From Burkholderia sp. (lineage in GTDB: Bacteria > Pseudomonadota > Gammaproteobacteria > Burkholderiales > Burkholderiaceae): 64,000 nt of DNA. A program made the translations under genes and the position numbers. Location of the stretch: NCBI GenBank assembly GCA_031253835.1, contig JAIRVP010000054.1, forward strand, positions 124,001 through 188,000, in the 5' to 3' direction. The notes under the pieces were generated by a model that worked only from the letters and a program-made list of their open reading frames with translations, was not told where the DNA came from and searched no databases. Positions 41,994-49,951 of the stretch are shown here, piece after piece (the stretch's first letter is position 1; every line of letters begins with the position of its first letter).

Positions 41994-42764
41994 TTATTGT
42001 TGTTTGGACGGCAACTGCGCGGGGTTCGCCGCATCGACCCCGGGCGCGCGGCCGCCGTTCAGCACCGCCTGCTGCTGCGCCTGCTTGACCTCGGGGTTAT
42101 CCATCAGCGACGTCTCCATCTCGGAGAACGCCTTGTTGACCGAGCGCATCACCGAATCGACGGCCACGTCGGTCTTGATCTGCTCGAATGTATCGGACGC
42201 CTGCCGGCCCGCGAGCTTGTTCATCTGCTGCGCCGCCTGCGACATGTCCCACATCGCCTTCGCGCGGTCGATCGCCGACGCGAAATTCTTCAGTTCGACC
42301 TGCACCTGCTTGTAGCGGCCCTCGCGAAACGCGAGCAGCTGCTTCATCGTGTCGAGCTGCGCGCGAAAGCGCGGCGCGTCCTCCGGATACTGCTTCTCGA
42401 ACAGTTCCGTCTTGCCCTCGAAGTTCTTCACCTCGGTCCGGAACGCGGTGATGCTGTCCGCGAACTTCTGTGCGTCCTGGCGCTTCTCCGCGAGCTGGTT
42501 GATCAGCGTCTCGATCGGATTCGACTGCGCCTCCTCGACGATCATCTTCACCTTCTGGTTCGCGAGCTTCATCGCGACGACCGGCGCCAGGTAGATCGCG
42601 CCGAGACCGATCACGCCCGCCGCGACCAGCGCGATCACCCCCTTCAGGATGAACAGCGCGGCCGGTGCCGCGATCGCGACGCCGGCGACGATGATCGCCC
42701 ACTTGATCAGCTTGACCTTGCCACTCCCCGAACTGCCGTTTGCTTCATTTGAAAGCTGCGACAT
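41994..42764 (-). CDS. Membrane protein with long coiled coil, function unknown
   Basis: A 256-residue protein. A cytoplasmic start is followed by two adjacent hydrophobic helices (about 18-62: WAIIVAGVAIAAPAALFIL and IALVAAGVIGLGAIYLAPVVA). Next is a long charged helix (about 70-215) rich in Glu/Lys/Gln, with heptad-like spacing reminiscent of PspA/IM30-type proteins but without recognisable similarity. The tail is Gln/Pro-rich and disordered. AAGGAG eight bases before the ATG is a strong ribosome site. It is the first gene of a two-gene operon with the solute-binding/LysM protein, implying a joint envelope function. Confidence 0.75.
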   Translation of the reverse strand: MSQLSNEANGSSGSGKVKLIKWAIIVAGVAIAAPAALFILKGVIALVAAGVIGLGAIYLAPVVAMKLANQKVKMIVEEAQSNPIETLINQLAEKRQDAQKFADSITAFRTEVKNFEGKTELFEKQYPEDAPRFRAQLDTMKQLLAFREGRYKQVQVELKNFASAIDRAKAMWDMSQAAQQMNKLAGRQASDTFEQIKTDVAVDSVMRSVNKAFSEMETSLMDNPEVKQAQQQAVLNGGRAPGVDAANPAQLPSKQQ

Positions 42765-43455
42765 GAGTTTTTCTCCTTGAACCTCGAACCGAACTGCGTA
42801 CGTTTGCTTTTTCAAGCGCAATCGAAATGCTTCGGACTCCGGTGCCGCCCGGCCATCAGGAAAGCCGGCGGCGCAATGCAAGGACGGGGCGCGCGCGGAC
42901 GTCACGAGACGCCGGTGTAGGCGCCGTTCGGGATGCGGTGATCGGGGGCAGCGTGCGGCGGTGCGATACGGCGGGCCGGACCGGCGCCGTTCATCGTCGC
43001 GGCCATCGCGCGGACGGGAAAGTGTACCGATGCACGGTACGAAACGGGATGACGGATACGTGACGCGACGGGCGTCGGGTGAAGCGTCGTTGCGGCGCGC
43101 AAACAGGTGCGGCGCCGGTATTCCGGTACGAGGGCGTAAAGGCTCATCGTTGTTCTTTTGCGTGTCGCGGGTGCAGGAACCGCGCGGCCGGCGCGTCCCG
43201 CTCCAAATGCACGGACGTATCCTGCGCCGACCGGCATGCAGCGTCAAGCGGTCGGCATGGAGCCCTTCGTCGGGCTGACAGCCCCCTGTCGTTCGTGCCG
43301 CTCCCGCCGTGAAACGCATGCATGACGGCATGCTTTCGAAATTGCAAGGATTCCTGCCCTCGGCACGTGCGCCGCTCGCTCAGGATTGCTTGTCATCGCG
43401 GCGCAGCAAGCTTCCGGATTGAAAGCTTGTGACACGGCACGCATGCACGACGCCG
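42765..43455. other. Intergenic region, 691 bp
   Basis: No gene is supported; short frames here lack ribosome sites and typical codon use. The dyad GTACCG-ATGCA-CGGTAC (43024-43040), about 260 bp upstream of the coiled-coil gene, is the only element worth noting. Confidence 0.5.
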
Positions 43456-44364
43456 CTACGCTACCGCGCCGCCCTGCTCGTGCGCGAGAAACCGCTCGAC
43501 CATCGCGTTGAACACCGGCAGCGCCGGGTTGTCGTTGTCCGCGCGCCACGCGAGATACAGCTCGGCTGCGACATTGACGCCCGCCAGCGGCCGGAACACC
43601 ACGCCGTCGACATGAAGCTCGCGCGCCGATGCCGGCACCAGCGCCGCGCCGAGCCCCGCGCGCACGAGGCCGAGGATCGTATGCGTCTGCCCGACGTAGT
43701 GCAGGTAGTTCGGCAGCCGCCCGGCGCCCGCGAACATCCCCGAGATCATGTCGTGGAAGTACTTCCCCTCGTTCGGCGAATACGCGATGAACGGCTGCCG
43801 GTCGAGTTCGTCGGGGCCGATCTGCTCGTAGCCGGCAAGCGGCGCACCCTGCGCAACCGCGACGAGCATCGGCTCGCGCTGCACGAGCCGGTATTCGAGC
43901 GGCTGGCGCGCCGCGCGCTGGCGCACGAAACCCGCGTCGAGCATGCGCGACGCGAGCGCATCGATCTGCACGGTCGACACCATCTCGCGCAATTCGACGT
44001 CGACGTCCGGCAGCGCATGCGCGGCGTGCGCGAGCAGCACCGGGATCATCCGGTACGCGCTGACGGCCGTGAAGCCGAGCGTGATGCGGCCGGCCCCGCC
44101 GTGCGCGACGCGTTGCGCGGCCTGCTCGGCCCGTGCGGAGAATTCGAGGATGTGCCGCGCGTCGCGCAGGAAGCGCTCGCCGGCCGCGGTCAGGCTGACC
44201 TGCCGGCTGCTGCGCTCGAGCAGCGCGATGCCGAGCGCGTGCTCGAGCAGCTGGATCTGCCGGCTCAGCGGCGGCTGGGTCATGAAGAGCCGTTTGGCCG
44301 CGCGGCCGAAATGCAGTTCCTCGGCCACCGCGACGAAGCAGCGAAGCTGGTGCAGTTCAATCAT
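43456..44364 (-). CDS. LysR-family regulator next to a hydroxyacid dehydrogenase
   Basis: A 302-residue LysR protein of the BenM/CatM/CbnR-like group. The winged helix is at 1-60 (HQLRCFVAVAEELHFGRAAKRL, FMTQPPLSRQIQLLEHALG) and the effector domain is at about 90-300 (RITLGFTAVSAYRMIP, then VGQTHTILGLVRAGLGAALVPAS). It diverges from a 2-hydroxyacid dehydrogenase and MFS pair, the standard layout for a LysR activator and its target. Confidence 0.92.
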   Translation of the reverse strand: MIELHQLRCFVAVAEELHFGRAAKRLFMTQPPLSRQIQLLEHALGIALLERSSRQVSLTAAGERFLRDARHILEFSARAEQAAQRVAHGGAGRITLGFTAVSAYRMIPVLLAHAAHALPDVDVELREMVSTVQIDALASRMLDAGFVRQRAARQPLEYRLVQREPMLVAVAQGAPLAGYEQIGPDELDRQPFIAYSPNEGKYFHDMISGMFAGAGRLPNYLHYVGQTHTILGLVRAGLGAALVPASARELHVDGVVFRPLAGVNVAAELYLAWRADNDNPALPVFNAMVERFLAHEQGGAVA

Positions 44365-44398
44365 CCAATTCTTGAATCAATCGATAGTCTTTTGATGT

Positions 44399-44427
44399 TA
44401 GACGCATATCGATGTGATTTCTATACT
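44399..44427 (+). promoter_or_regulatory. Promoter of the hydroxyacid dehydrogenase gene
   Basis: A good -10 (TATACT, 44422-44427) has a weak -35 (TAGACG, 44399-44404) 17 bp upstream. The weak -35 fits a gene that needs an activator. AT-rich sequence with partial dyads (near 44376-44398) between it and the LysR start is where the regulator would bind. Confidence 0.5.
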
Positions 44428-44477
44428 CGGTTCCACCTGATGTGCGGCCCGCGCCGCGCACGACGACCGAGACCTTC

Positions 44478-45416
44478 ATGACCATCGACATCCTGCTGAC
44501 CCAGCCGCTCCCCGACGCCATCGACGCCGAACTGTCCGCCCGTTACGCGGTGCACCGGCTGTACGCGGCCGCGCAGCCGGACGCGCTGCTCGATCGCGTG
44601 GCCTCGCGCATTCGCGGGGTCGTGACCGGCGGCGCGAACGGCCTGTCCGCCGCGCTGATGGATCGGCTGAGCGCGCTCGAGATCGTCGCGATCAGCGGCA
44701 TCGGCACCGATGCGGTCGATCTCGACCGCGCGCGGTCGCGCGGCATCCACGTGACGACGACGCCCGGCGTGCTGACCGACGACGTCGCCGACATGGCGCT
44801 GGGGCTGATCCTGATGACGCTGCGCGACCTCGGCGCCGGCGAGCGGATCGTGCGTGCCGGCCGCTGGAGCAAGACGGCCCAGCCGCTCGCGACGCAAGTC
44901 ACGGGCAAGCGGCTCGGCATCATCGGACTCGGCCGTGTCGGCCGCGCGATCGCGCAGCGCGCGCAGGCGTTCCGGATGCCCGTCAGCTACTTCGGCCCGC
45001 GCGAGCATCGCGACAGCGGCTACCGCTTCGTGCCCGACCTCGCCGCGCTTGCGCGCGACAGCGACGTGCTCGTGATCGCGGCATCGGCCGATCACGGCAA
45101 CGTGCTCGTGACGGCCGACGTGCTCGCCGCGCTCGGCCCCAAAGGATTCCTGATCAATGTCGCGCGCGGCAAGCTGATCGACGAAGCCGCGCTCATCCGC
45201 GCACTTGCCGACGGCACGATTGCCGGCGCCGGCCTCGACGTGTTCGCGAACGAGCCGCACGTGCCCGCCGCGCTGCTCGAACTCGACCGCGTCGTCGTAC
45301 AGCCGCACCGCGCGAGCGCCACGCATGAAACGCGCGAAGAGATGGGCCGGATCGTGCTCGCCAACCTCGCCGCGTGCTTCGCGGGCCAGCGCCCGCCGAC
45401 CAGCGTCACGCGCTGA
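44478..45416 (+). CDS. D-isomer-specific 2-hydroxyacid dehydrogenase
   Basis: A 312-residue NAD(P)-dependent oxidoreductase that interconverts 2-keto and D-2-hydroxy acids. Cofactor motif GLGRVGRAIAQRA (about 152-164) follows GKRLGIIG. The catalytic Arg is in NVARGKLIDEAAL, the Glu in VFANEPHVP, and the His in VVQPHRASAT. Closest types are hydroxypyruvate/glyoxylate reductases. It is followed 77 bases later by an anion:cation MFS transporter, so the pair may import and process a hydroxy or sugar acid. The divergent LysR gene probably controls both. Confidence 0.9.
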   Translation: MTIDILLTQPLPDAIDAELSARYAVHRLYAAAQPDALLDRVASRIRGVVTGGANGLSAALMDRLSALEIVAISGIGTDAVDLDRARSRGIHVTTTPGVLTDDVADMALGLILMTLRDLGAGERIVRAGRWSKTAQPLATQVTGKRLGIIGLGRVGRAIAQRAQAFRMPVSYFGPREHRDSGYRFVPDLAALARDSDVLVIAASADHGNVLVTADVLAALGPKGFLINVARGKLIDEAALIRALADGTIAGAGLDVFANEPHVPAALLELDRVVVQPHRASATHETREEMGRIVLANLAACFAGQRPPTSVTR

Positions 45417-45492
45417 ACGCCGCGCGGCCTCACGGCCGACATCCTCGTTACAACAACCGATGCCTCCGCGCGACGGAGGCCAGGAGACACGC

Positions 45493-46857
45493 ATGCCCAA
45501 TCGATCCAGCGGCGCCGCCCTCGCCGCGTCGCCCGCCGCGTCGCGCACGATCGGCCGCGTCCGCTACGCGGTCCTCGCGCTGATTTTCGCGGTCACCGTC
45601 ATCAACTACGCGGACCGCGCGACGATGTCGATCGCCGGCACCGGCGTCGCACACGATCTCGGGCTGACGCCCGTGCAGCTCGGCATCGTCTTCTCGGCGT
45701 TCGCATGGGCCTATGCGATCGGCCAGATCCCGGGCGGCTGGCTGCTCGACCGCTTCGGCGCGCGGCGCGTGTACGGCCTGAGCCTGCTGCTGTGGTCGGT
45801 CTTCACGATGCTGCAGGGCACGGTCGGCGGATTCGCCGTGCAAGGTGCGGCCGCGACGCTCGCGCTGTTCGTCATGCGCTTCATGCTCGGCCTCGTCGAA
45901 TCGCCGGCCTTTCCGGCCAATTCGCGGATCGTCGCCTGCTGGTTCCCGACCGCCGAACGCGGCACCGCGTCGGCGCTGTTCAATTCCGCGCAGTACATGG
46001 CCGTCGTGCTGTTCACGCCGGCGATGGCCTGGCTCACGCATGCGCTCGGCTGGGAGCATGTGTTCCTGTGGATGGGGCTGCTCGGCATCGCGCTCGCCGC
46101 GCTGTGGTTCGCGTGGTATCGCGAGCCGCACGGCCACCCGCGCGTGACCGACGCGGAGCGCGACTACCTGCGCGCGCACGGCGCGCTCGTCGATCTCGAG
46201 GCAAACCGCGTGCGCCACCGGCCGCGCGTGTCGTGGCACGACGTGTCGCAACTGTTCCGCCACCGGAACCTGTGGGCAATCTATGTCGGCCAGTACTGCA
46301 TCACGGCGCTCACGTACTTCTTCATCACGTGGTTTCCGATCTACCTGATCAAGGGGCGCGGGATGACGATCATGGAAGCCGGCTGGGTCGCCGCGCTGCC
46401 GGCGATCTGCGGGTTCACGGGCGGCGTGCTCGGCGGCGTGCTGTCGGACTGGCTGATCCGGCGCGGCATGCATCCGTCGAAGGCGCGCAAGACGCCGTTC
46501 GTCGCGGGGATGGCGATGGCGACGCTGCTCGTGCTCGCGAACGGCGCATCGTCGAACGCGGTCGTGATCGCGCTGATGACGATCGCGTTCTTCGGCAAGG
46601 GGCTTGCAGCGGTCGGCTGGGCCGTGCTCGCCGATACGGCGCCCGAGGGGATGGTCGGGCTGAGCGGCGGCGTGTTCAACGGCCTCGGCAACATCGCCGG
46701 GATCGTCACGCCGCTCGTGATCGGTTACTTCGTCGCCAGCACGGGCTCGTTTGCCGGCGCGTTGTGGTTCGTCGCCGCGCACGGGCTGATCGGCATCGCC
46801 GCGTACGCGTGGCTCGCGGGCCGCTTCGAGCGGATCCGCATCACGCCGGCCGCATGA
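45493..46857 (+). CDS. MFS transporter, anion:cation symporter type
   Basis: A 454-residue, 12-helix transporter resembling the anion:cation symporter family that takes up hexuronates, galactonate, phthalate and related acids. Family features are the opening NYADRATMSIAG, the GWLLDRFGARRVYGL loop and FVMRFMLGLVESPAFPANSRI. GGAGA eight bases before the ATG supports the start. Its position after a D-hydroxyacid dehydrogenase suggests an organic-acid substrate. It is convergent with the next LysR gene, only 28 bases away. Confidence 0.9.
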   Translation: MPNRSSGAALAASPAASRTIGRVRYAVLALIFAVTVINYADRATMSIAGTGVAHDLGLTPVQLGIVFSAFAWAYAIGQIPGGWLLDRFGARRVYGLSLLLWSVFTMLQGTVGGFAVQGAAATLALFVMRFMLGLVESPAFPANSRIVACWFPTAERGTASALFNSAQYMAVVLFTPAMAWLTHALGWEHVFLWMGLLGIALAALWFAWYREPHGHPRVTDAERDYLRAHGALVDLEANRVRHRPRVSWHDVSQLFRHRNLWAIYVGQYCITALTYFFITWFPIYLIKGRGMTIMEAGWVAALPAICGFTGGVLGGVLSDWLIRRGMHPSKARKTPFVAGMAMATLLVLANGASSNAVVIALMTIAFFGKGLAAVGWAVLADTAPEGMVGLSGGVFNGLGNIAGIVTPLVIGYFVASTGSFAGALWFVAAHGLIGIAAYAWLAGRFERIRITPAA

Positions 46858-46884
46858 ACGGCGCCGCGGCGTGCCGGCGCACCG

Positions 46885-47853
46885 TCACGCGCGCTTGCGG
46901 CCGCCCGGCGTCTGCTCGGTCGTCAGCCGGTCGAGTTCGCGCAGGTCGTTTTCCAGCGCGGGCGTCAGCGTCGTGCGCAGGTGGTCGAGGAACGTGCGGA
47001 TCTTCGCGTCGAGATAGCGGCGCGTCGCATAGACGGCATACACGCTGACCGTCTGCAGCCGGTACTCCGGCAGCACGCGGATCAGCCGCCCTTCGCGGAT
47101 GTCGTCGAGCACCGTATACAGCGCGACGCACGCGATCCCGCGCCCGGCGCGCACCGCGACGCACAGCGCGTCCGGCACGTTGACCTGGAACGGCGCCGGC
47201 TGCAGTTCGTAGACGGCTTCCTCGCCGTCGCTGCGCTCGAGCCGCCATTCGCTGGCCGGCGAGGCAGGCGTGTCGAGACGCAGGCACACGTGGTTCGGCA
47301 GTTCGTCGGGCGCCTGCGGCGTGCCGTGCCGCGCCAGATATTCGCGCGACGCGACGAGCACGCTGCAGCTCGTGCCGCACGTCTGCGCGACATAGCCCGA
47401 ATCGGGCAGCTGCGACGCCGTCACGATCGACACGTCGTAACCCTCCTCGACGAGATTCGGCATCCGCTGCGCGAGCGTCAGCTCGACCGACACGTCGGGG
47501 TTGTCCTCCTGGTAGCGAACGATCGACGACACGACATGACTCTGCCCGAGCCCCGTCATCGCATGGATGCGCATCTTGCCGCTCGGCCGCAGCAGCGCGT
47601 TGCGCGCCTCCGCGTTCGCGTAGTCGATTTCCGCGAGGATCGATTTCGCGCGCTCGAAATAGCGTTCGCCGCTTTCGGTCAGGCCGAGGTGGCGCGTCGT
47701 GCGATGCAGCAGGCGCGTCTGCACGTGCGCTTCGAGGTTCGATACCGCGCGCGACACCTGCGCGGTGGTCGCATCGATTTCCTTCGCGACCGCAGTAAAA
47801 CTGCCGGCTTCGACAACGCGCACGAACAGGCGCATGTTTTCGAGCATGTCCAT
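46885..47853 (-). CDS. LysR-family regulator
   Basis: A 322-residue LysR protein of the large CrgA/DsdC-like subgroup: DNA-binding domain at 1-65 (NMRLFVRVVEAGSFTAVAKEI, TTAQVSRAVSNLEAHVQTRL), with an effector domain ending in IRTFLDHLRTTLTP. Its C-terminal tail is basic (GGRKRA). The gene diverges from the HPP-CBS gene 365 bases away, but its target is not obvious, since that promoter carries a MarR-type operator. Confidence 0.92.
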   Translation of the reverse strand: MDMLENMRLFVRVVEAGSFTAVAKEIDATTAQVSRAVSNLEAHVQTRLLHRTTRHLGLTESGERYFERAKSILAEIDYANAEARNALLRPSGKMRIHAMTGLGQSHVVSSIVRYQEDNPDVSVELTLAQRMPNLVEEGYDVSIVTASQLPDSGYVAQTCGTSCSVLVASREYLARHGTPQAPDELPNHVCLRLDTPASPASEWRLERSDGEEAVYELQPAPFQVNVPDALCVAVRAGRGIACVALYTVLDDIREGRLIRVLPEYRLQTVSVYAVYATRRYLDAKIRTFLDHLRTTLTPALENDLRELDRLTTEQTPGGRKRA

Positions 47854-48133
47854 TGGATTGGCTTGGGGAGAGTCAGTGGGGAGGCGTCGGCGGCGCTCGC
47901 GTCAGGTGGGGAACGGAACGCGGCCGCGAACCACGTCGAATCGATCACCGGGCCGGGGAAAAGGCGGGAGAGCGGGCATCGCGTACGTGGTTCTGGCATG
48001 ACGGGGGATTCAGTGGCCCGAATTGTACGCCGCTGCAGACAAATTTGCGCGATTGCCCGGCCCACAAGCTTTCATCCGATGAAAGGTTTTCGCAAGGCGC
48101 GCGCGTCGCGCGCGTGCAACGGCTTGATGCAGC
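47854..48133. other. Intergenic region upstream of the HPP-CBS promoter
   Basis: About 280 bases without a supported gene between the diverging LysR and HPP-CBS genes. No LysR-type dyad is convincing. The promoter at the right end is listed separately. Confidence 0.4.
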
Positions 48134-48163
48134 GCGACAATTTGTATCACAACGCGATATAAT
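48134..48163 (+). promoter_or_regulatory. Promoter of the HPP-CBS gene with overlapping MarR-type operator
   Basis: GCGACA (48134-48139), an 18-bp spacer and a perfect TATAAT (48158-48163) form the promoter. The imperfect palindrome TGTATCA-CAACG-CGATATA (48143-48161) covers the spacer and -10. It matches the palindrome in front of marR at 12 of 14 arm positions, so MarR should repress here. Confidence 0.68.
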
Positions 48164-48218
48164 TCCGCGCTTGTCGCCGCGCGCGCCCCGCGCTGTCATT
48201 TTTACCGCTTAACCGTCC

Positions 48219-49394
48219 ATGTCGTCAGGCTCCTCTCCGTCGCGCCGCACGTTGCGGCAATGGCTGCACAGCTTCCTTCCCCATCCGATGTCGCTTGGCT
48301 GGCGCGAACGCCTGCGTTCGTGCACGGGTGCGCTCGTCGGGATCGCGACGGTCGGCGTCACGATGCGGCTGCTGCCCGGCGTGCCGGGCCTCGTGCCGCT
48401 GCTCGTCGCGCCGATGGGCGCGTCGGCCGTGCTGCTGTTCGCGGTGCCGGCGAGCCCGCTCGCGCAGCCGTGGTCGATCATCGGCGGCAATCTCGTCGCG
48501 GCGACGGTCGGCGTGGCCTGCGCGCAATGGATCGCCGATCCGATCACGGCCGCCGCGGTCGCGATCGCGTGCGCGATCGGCGGCATGTTCGTGCTGCGCT
48601 GCGTGCACCCGCCGTCGGGTGCCGTCGCGCTCACGGCCGTGGTCGGCGGCCCGGCGATTCACGCGCTCGGCTTCAGTTTCGTGCTGGAGCCGATCGCACT
48701 GCAATCGGCGATCCTGCTGTCGGCCGCGCTCGCGTATCACGCGCTGACCGGGCACCGCTACCCGCACGGCGGCGTGCGCCCCGAAACGAAACCGCAGGCG
48801 GGCGGCGCCGCACCGGCGCGCGGCGGCTTCACGCGCAGCGACCTCGACGCCGTGCTGAAGCGCCGCAGCGAATGGCTCGACGTCGATCCCGACGATCTCG
48901 AAACGCTGCTGCGCGAAACCGAGATGCAGGCCTATGCGCGCACGTTCGGCCAGCTCACGTGCGCCGACCTGATGACGAAGAATGCGATCGAGGTCGCGCC
49001 GTCGACATCGGTGACGGCCGCGCTGACGCTGCTCGACCGCCACCGTGTGAAGGCGCTGCCGGTGATCGACGGCGAAGGCCGCCTGACCGGCATCGTCACG
49101 CGCGCCGACCTCACGCGCCAGCTGCGCCGCCCGACCCCGCTGTGGCAACGCCTGTCCGCGCGGCTGCCGCAATCGCTCGGCGGCCAGCCCGCGAGCGTCG
49201 CCACCGTGATGACGCGCGACGTCGCGTACGTGCCGGAAACGATGCCGATCACCGCGCTCGTGCCGCTGTTCACGCATTCGGGCCACCACCACATTCCGGT
49301 CGTCGATGCGTCGCGCCGGCTCGTCGGGATCATTACGCAGACGGATCTCGTGACGGGCCTTTATCGGCAAACCCAAATGCTCGAGGCCGCGTAG
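48219..49394 (+). CDS. HPP-family membrane protein with two CBS domains
   Basis: A 391-residue protein. Residues about 25-185 hold the HPP domain, four or five helices with the signature RCVHPPSGAVAL. Residues about 240-295 and 325-385 are a pair of CBS domains (ADLMTKNAIEVAPSTSVTAAL, then VMTRDVAYVPETMPITALV), which bind adenine nucleotides or sense ionic strength. Plant and cyanobacterial HPP relatives transport nitrite. Its promoter shares an operator with marR-clc, linking it to the ClC channel gene, which also ends in CBS domains. A regulated anion transporter is the best guess. Confidence 0.85.
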   Translation: MSSGSSPSRRTLRQWLHSFLPHPMSLGWRERLRSCTGALVGIATVGVTMRLLPGVPGLVPLLVAPMGASAVLLFAVPASPLAQPWSIIGGNLVAATVGVACAQWIADPITAAAVAIACAIGGMFVLRCVHPPSGAVALTAVVGGPAIHALGFSFVLEPIALQSAILLSAALAYHALTGHRYPHGGVRPETKPQAGGAAPARGGFTRSDLDAVLKRRSEWLDVDPDDLETLLRETEMQAYARTFGQLTCADLMTKNAIEVAPSTSVTAALTLLDRHRVKALPVIDGEGRLTGIVTRADLTRQLRRPTPLWQRLSARLPQSLGGQPASVATVMTRDVAYVPETMPITALVPLFTHSGHHHIPVVDASRRLVGIITQTDLVTGLYRQTQMLEAA

Positions 49395-49461
49395 CGCACG
49401 TCACGCCACATAACGGCTGACGCAACGCGGAATGCCTCCATTCCGCCGACGATCGGCCATT

Positions 49462-49480
49462 TATATCATGTTGTGATATA
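49462..49480. promoter_or_regulatory. MarR-type operator upstream of marR-clc
   Basis: TATATCA-TGTTG-TGATATA is a perfect palindrome with 7-bp arms and a 5-bp centre, 38 bp upstream of the marR start. It overlaps a possible -10 (TATATT, 49477-49482). MarR repressors usually bind palindromes of this size in their own promoters. Confidence 0.75.
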
Positions 49481-49517
49481 TTTGACGCTACCGAAACCGA
49501 CCGTACGACCGACCTCG

Positions 49518-49931
49518 ATGAACGATACCCGACGCGCGCTGGCGAAAAGCGATTTTCAGCAACTGTCCGAGTTCCGCTACCAGATGCGCCGCTTCGAGCG
49601 CTTCTCCGAACGCGCCGCGCAAAGCGAAGGCGTGACGCCGCTGCAATACCTGCTGCTGCTGCACATCAAGGGCTATCCGCATCGCGAATGGGCAACCATC
49701 GGCGAGCTCGCGGAACGCCTGCAGGCGCAGCATCACGGCGTCGTCGCGCTGGTGACGCGCTGCGAGGCGCTCGGGCTCGTGAAGCGCAAGACGAGCGAAG
49801 CCGACCGCCGCCAGGTCGAAGTCCACCTCGAACACGCCGGCGAGACGCTGCTCGCCCGCCTCGCGGCCATGCATCGCGCCGAGCTGAAGTCGCTCAAGGA
49901 CGCGTTCCAGGTTCCCCAGATCGATTACTGA
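49518..49931 (+). CDS. MarR-family transcriptional repressor
   Basis: A 137-residue winged-helix regulator with the MarR layout: an N-terminal dimerisation helix (FQQLSEFRYQMRRFERF), the DNA-recognition helices (TIGELAERLQAQHHGVVALVTR) and the wing (CEALGLVKRKTSEADRRQVEVHL). It lies 20 bases before the ClC gene on the same strand, so both are one transcript. The palindrome just upstream, and its near-copy in the HPP-CBS promoter, suggest it represses its own operon and that gene. The inducing ligand is unknown. Confidence 0.92.
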   Translation: MNDTRRALAKSDFQQLSEFRYQMRRFERFSERAAQSEGVTPLQYLLLLHIKGYPHREWATIGELAERLQAQHHGVVALVTRCEALGLVKRKTSEADRRQVEVHLEHAGETLLARLAAMHRAELKSLKDAFQVPQIDY

Positions 49932-49951
49932 CCCTTGCCTTTGCCACTCCG

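Noticed and set aside
42827-43331. Several short frames in the 691-bp gap
   Set aside because: None has a ribosome site, recognisable domain or plausible composition on either strand.
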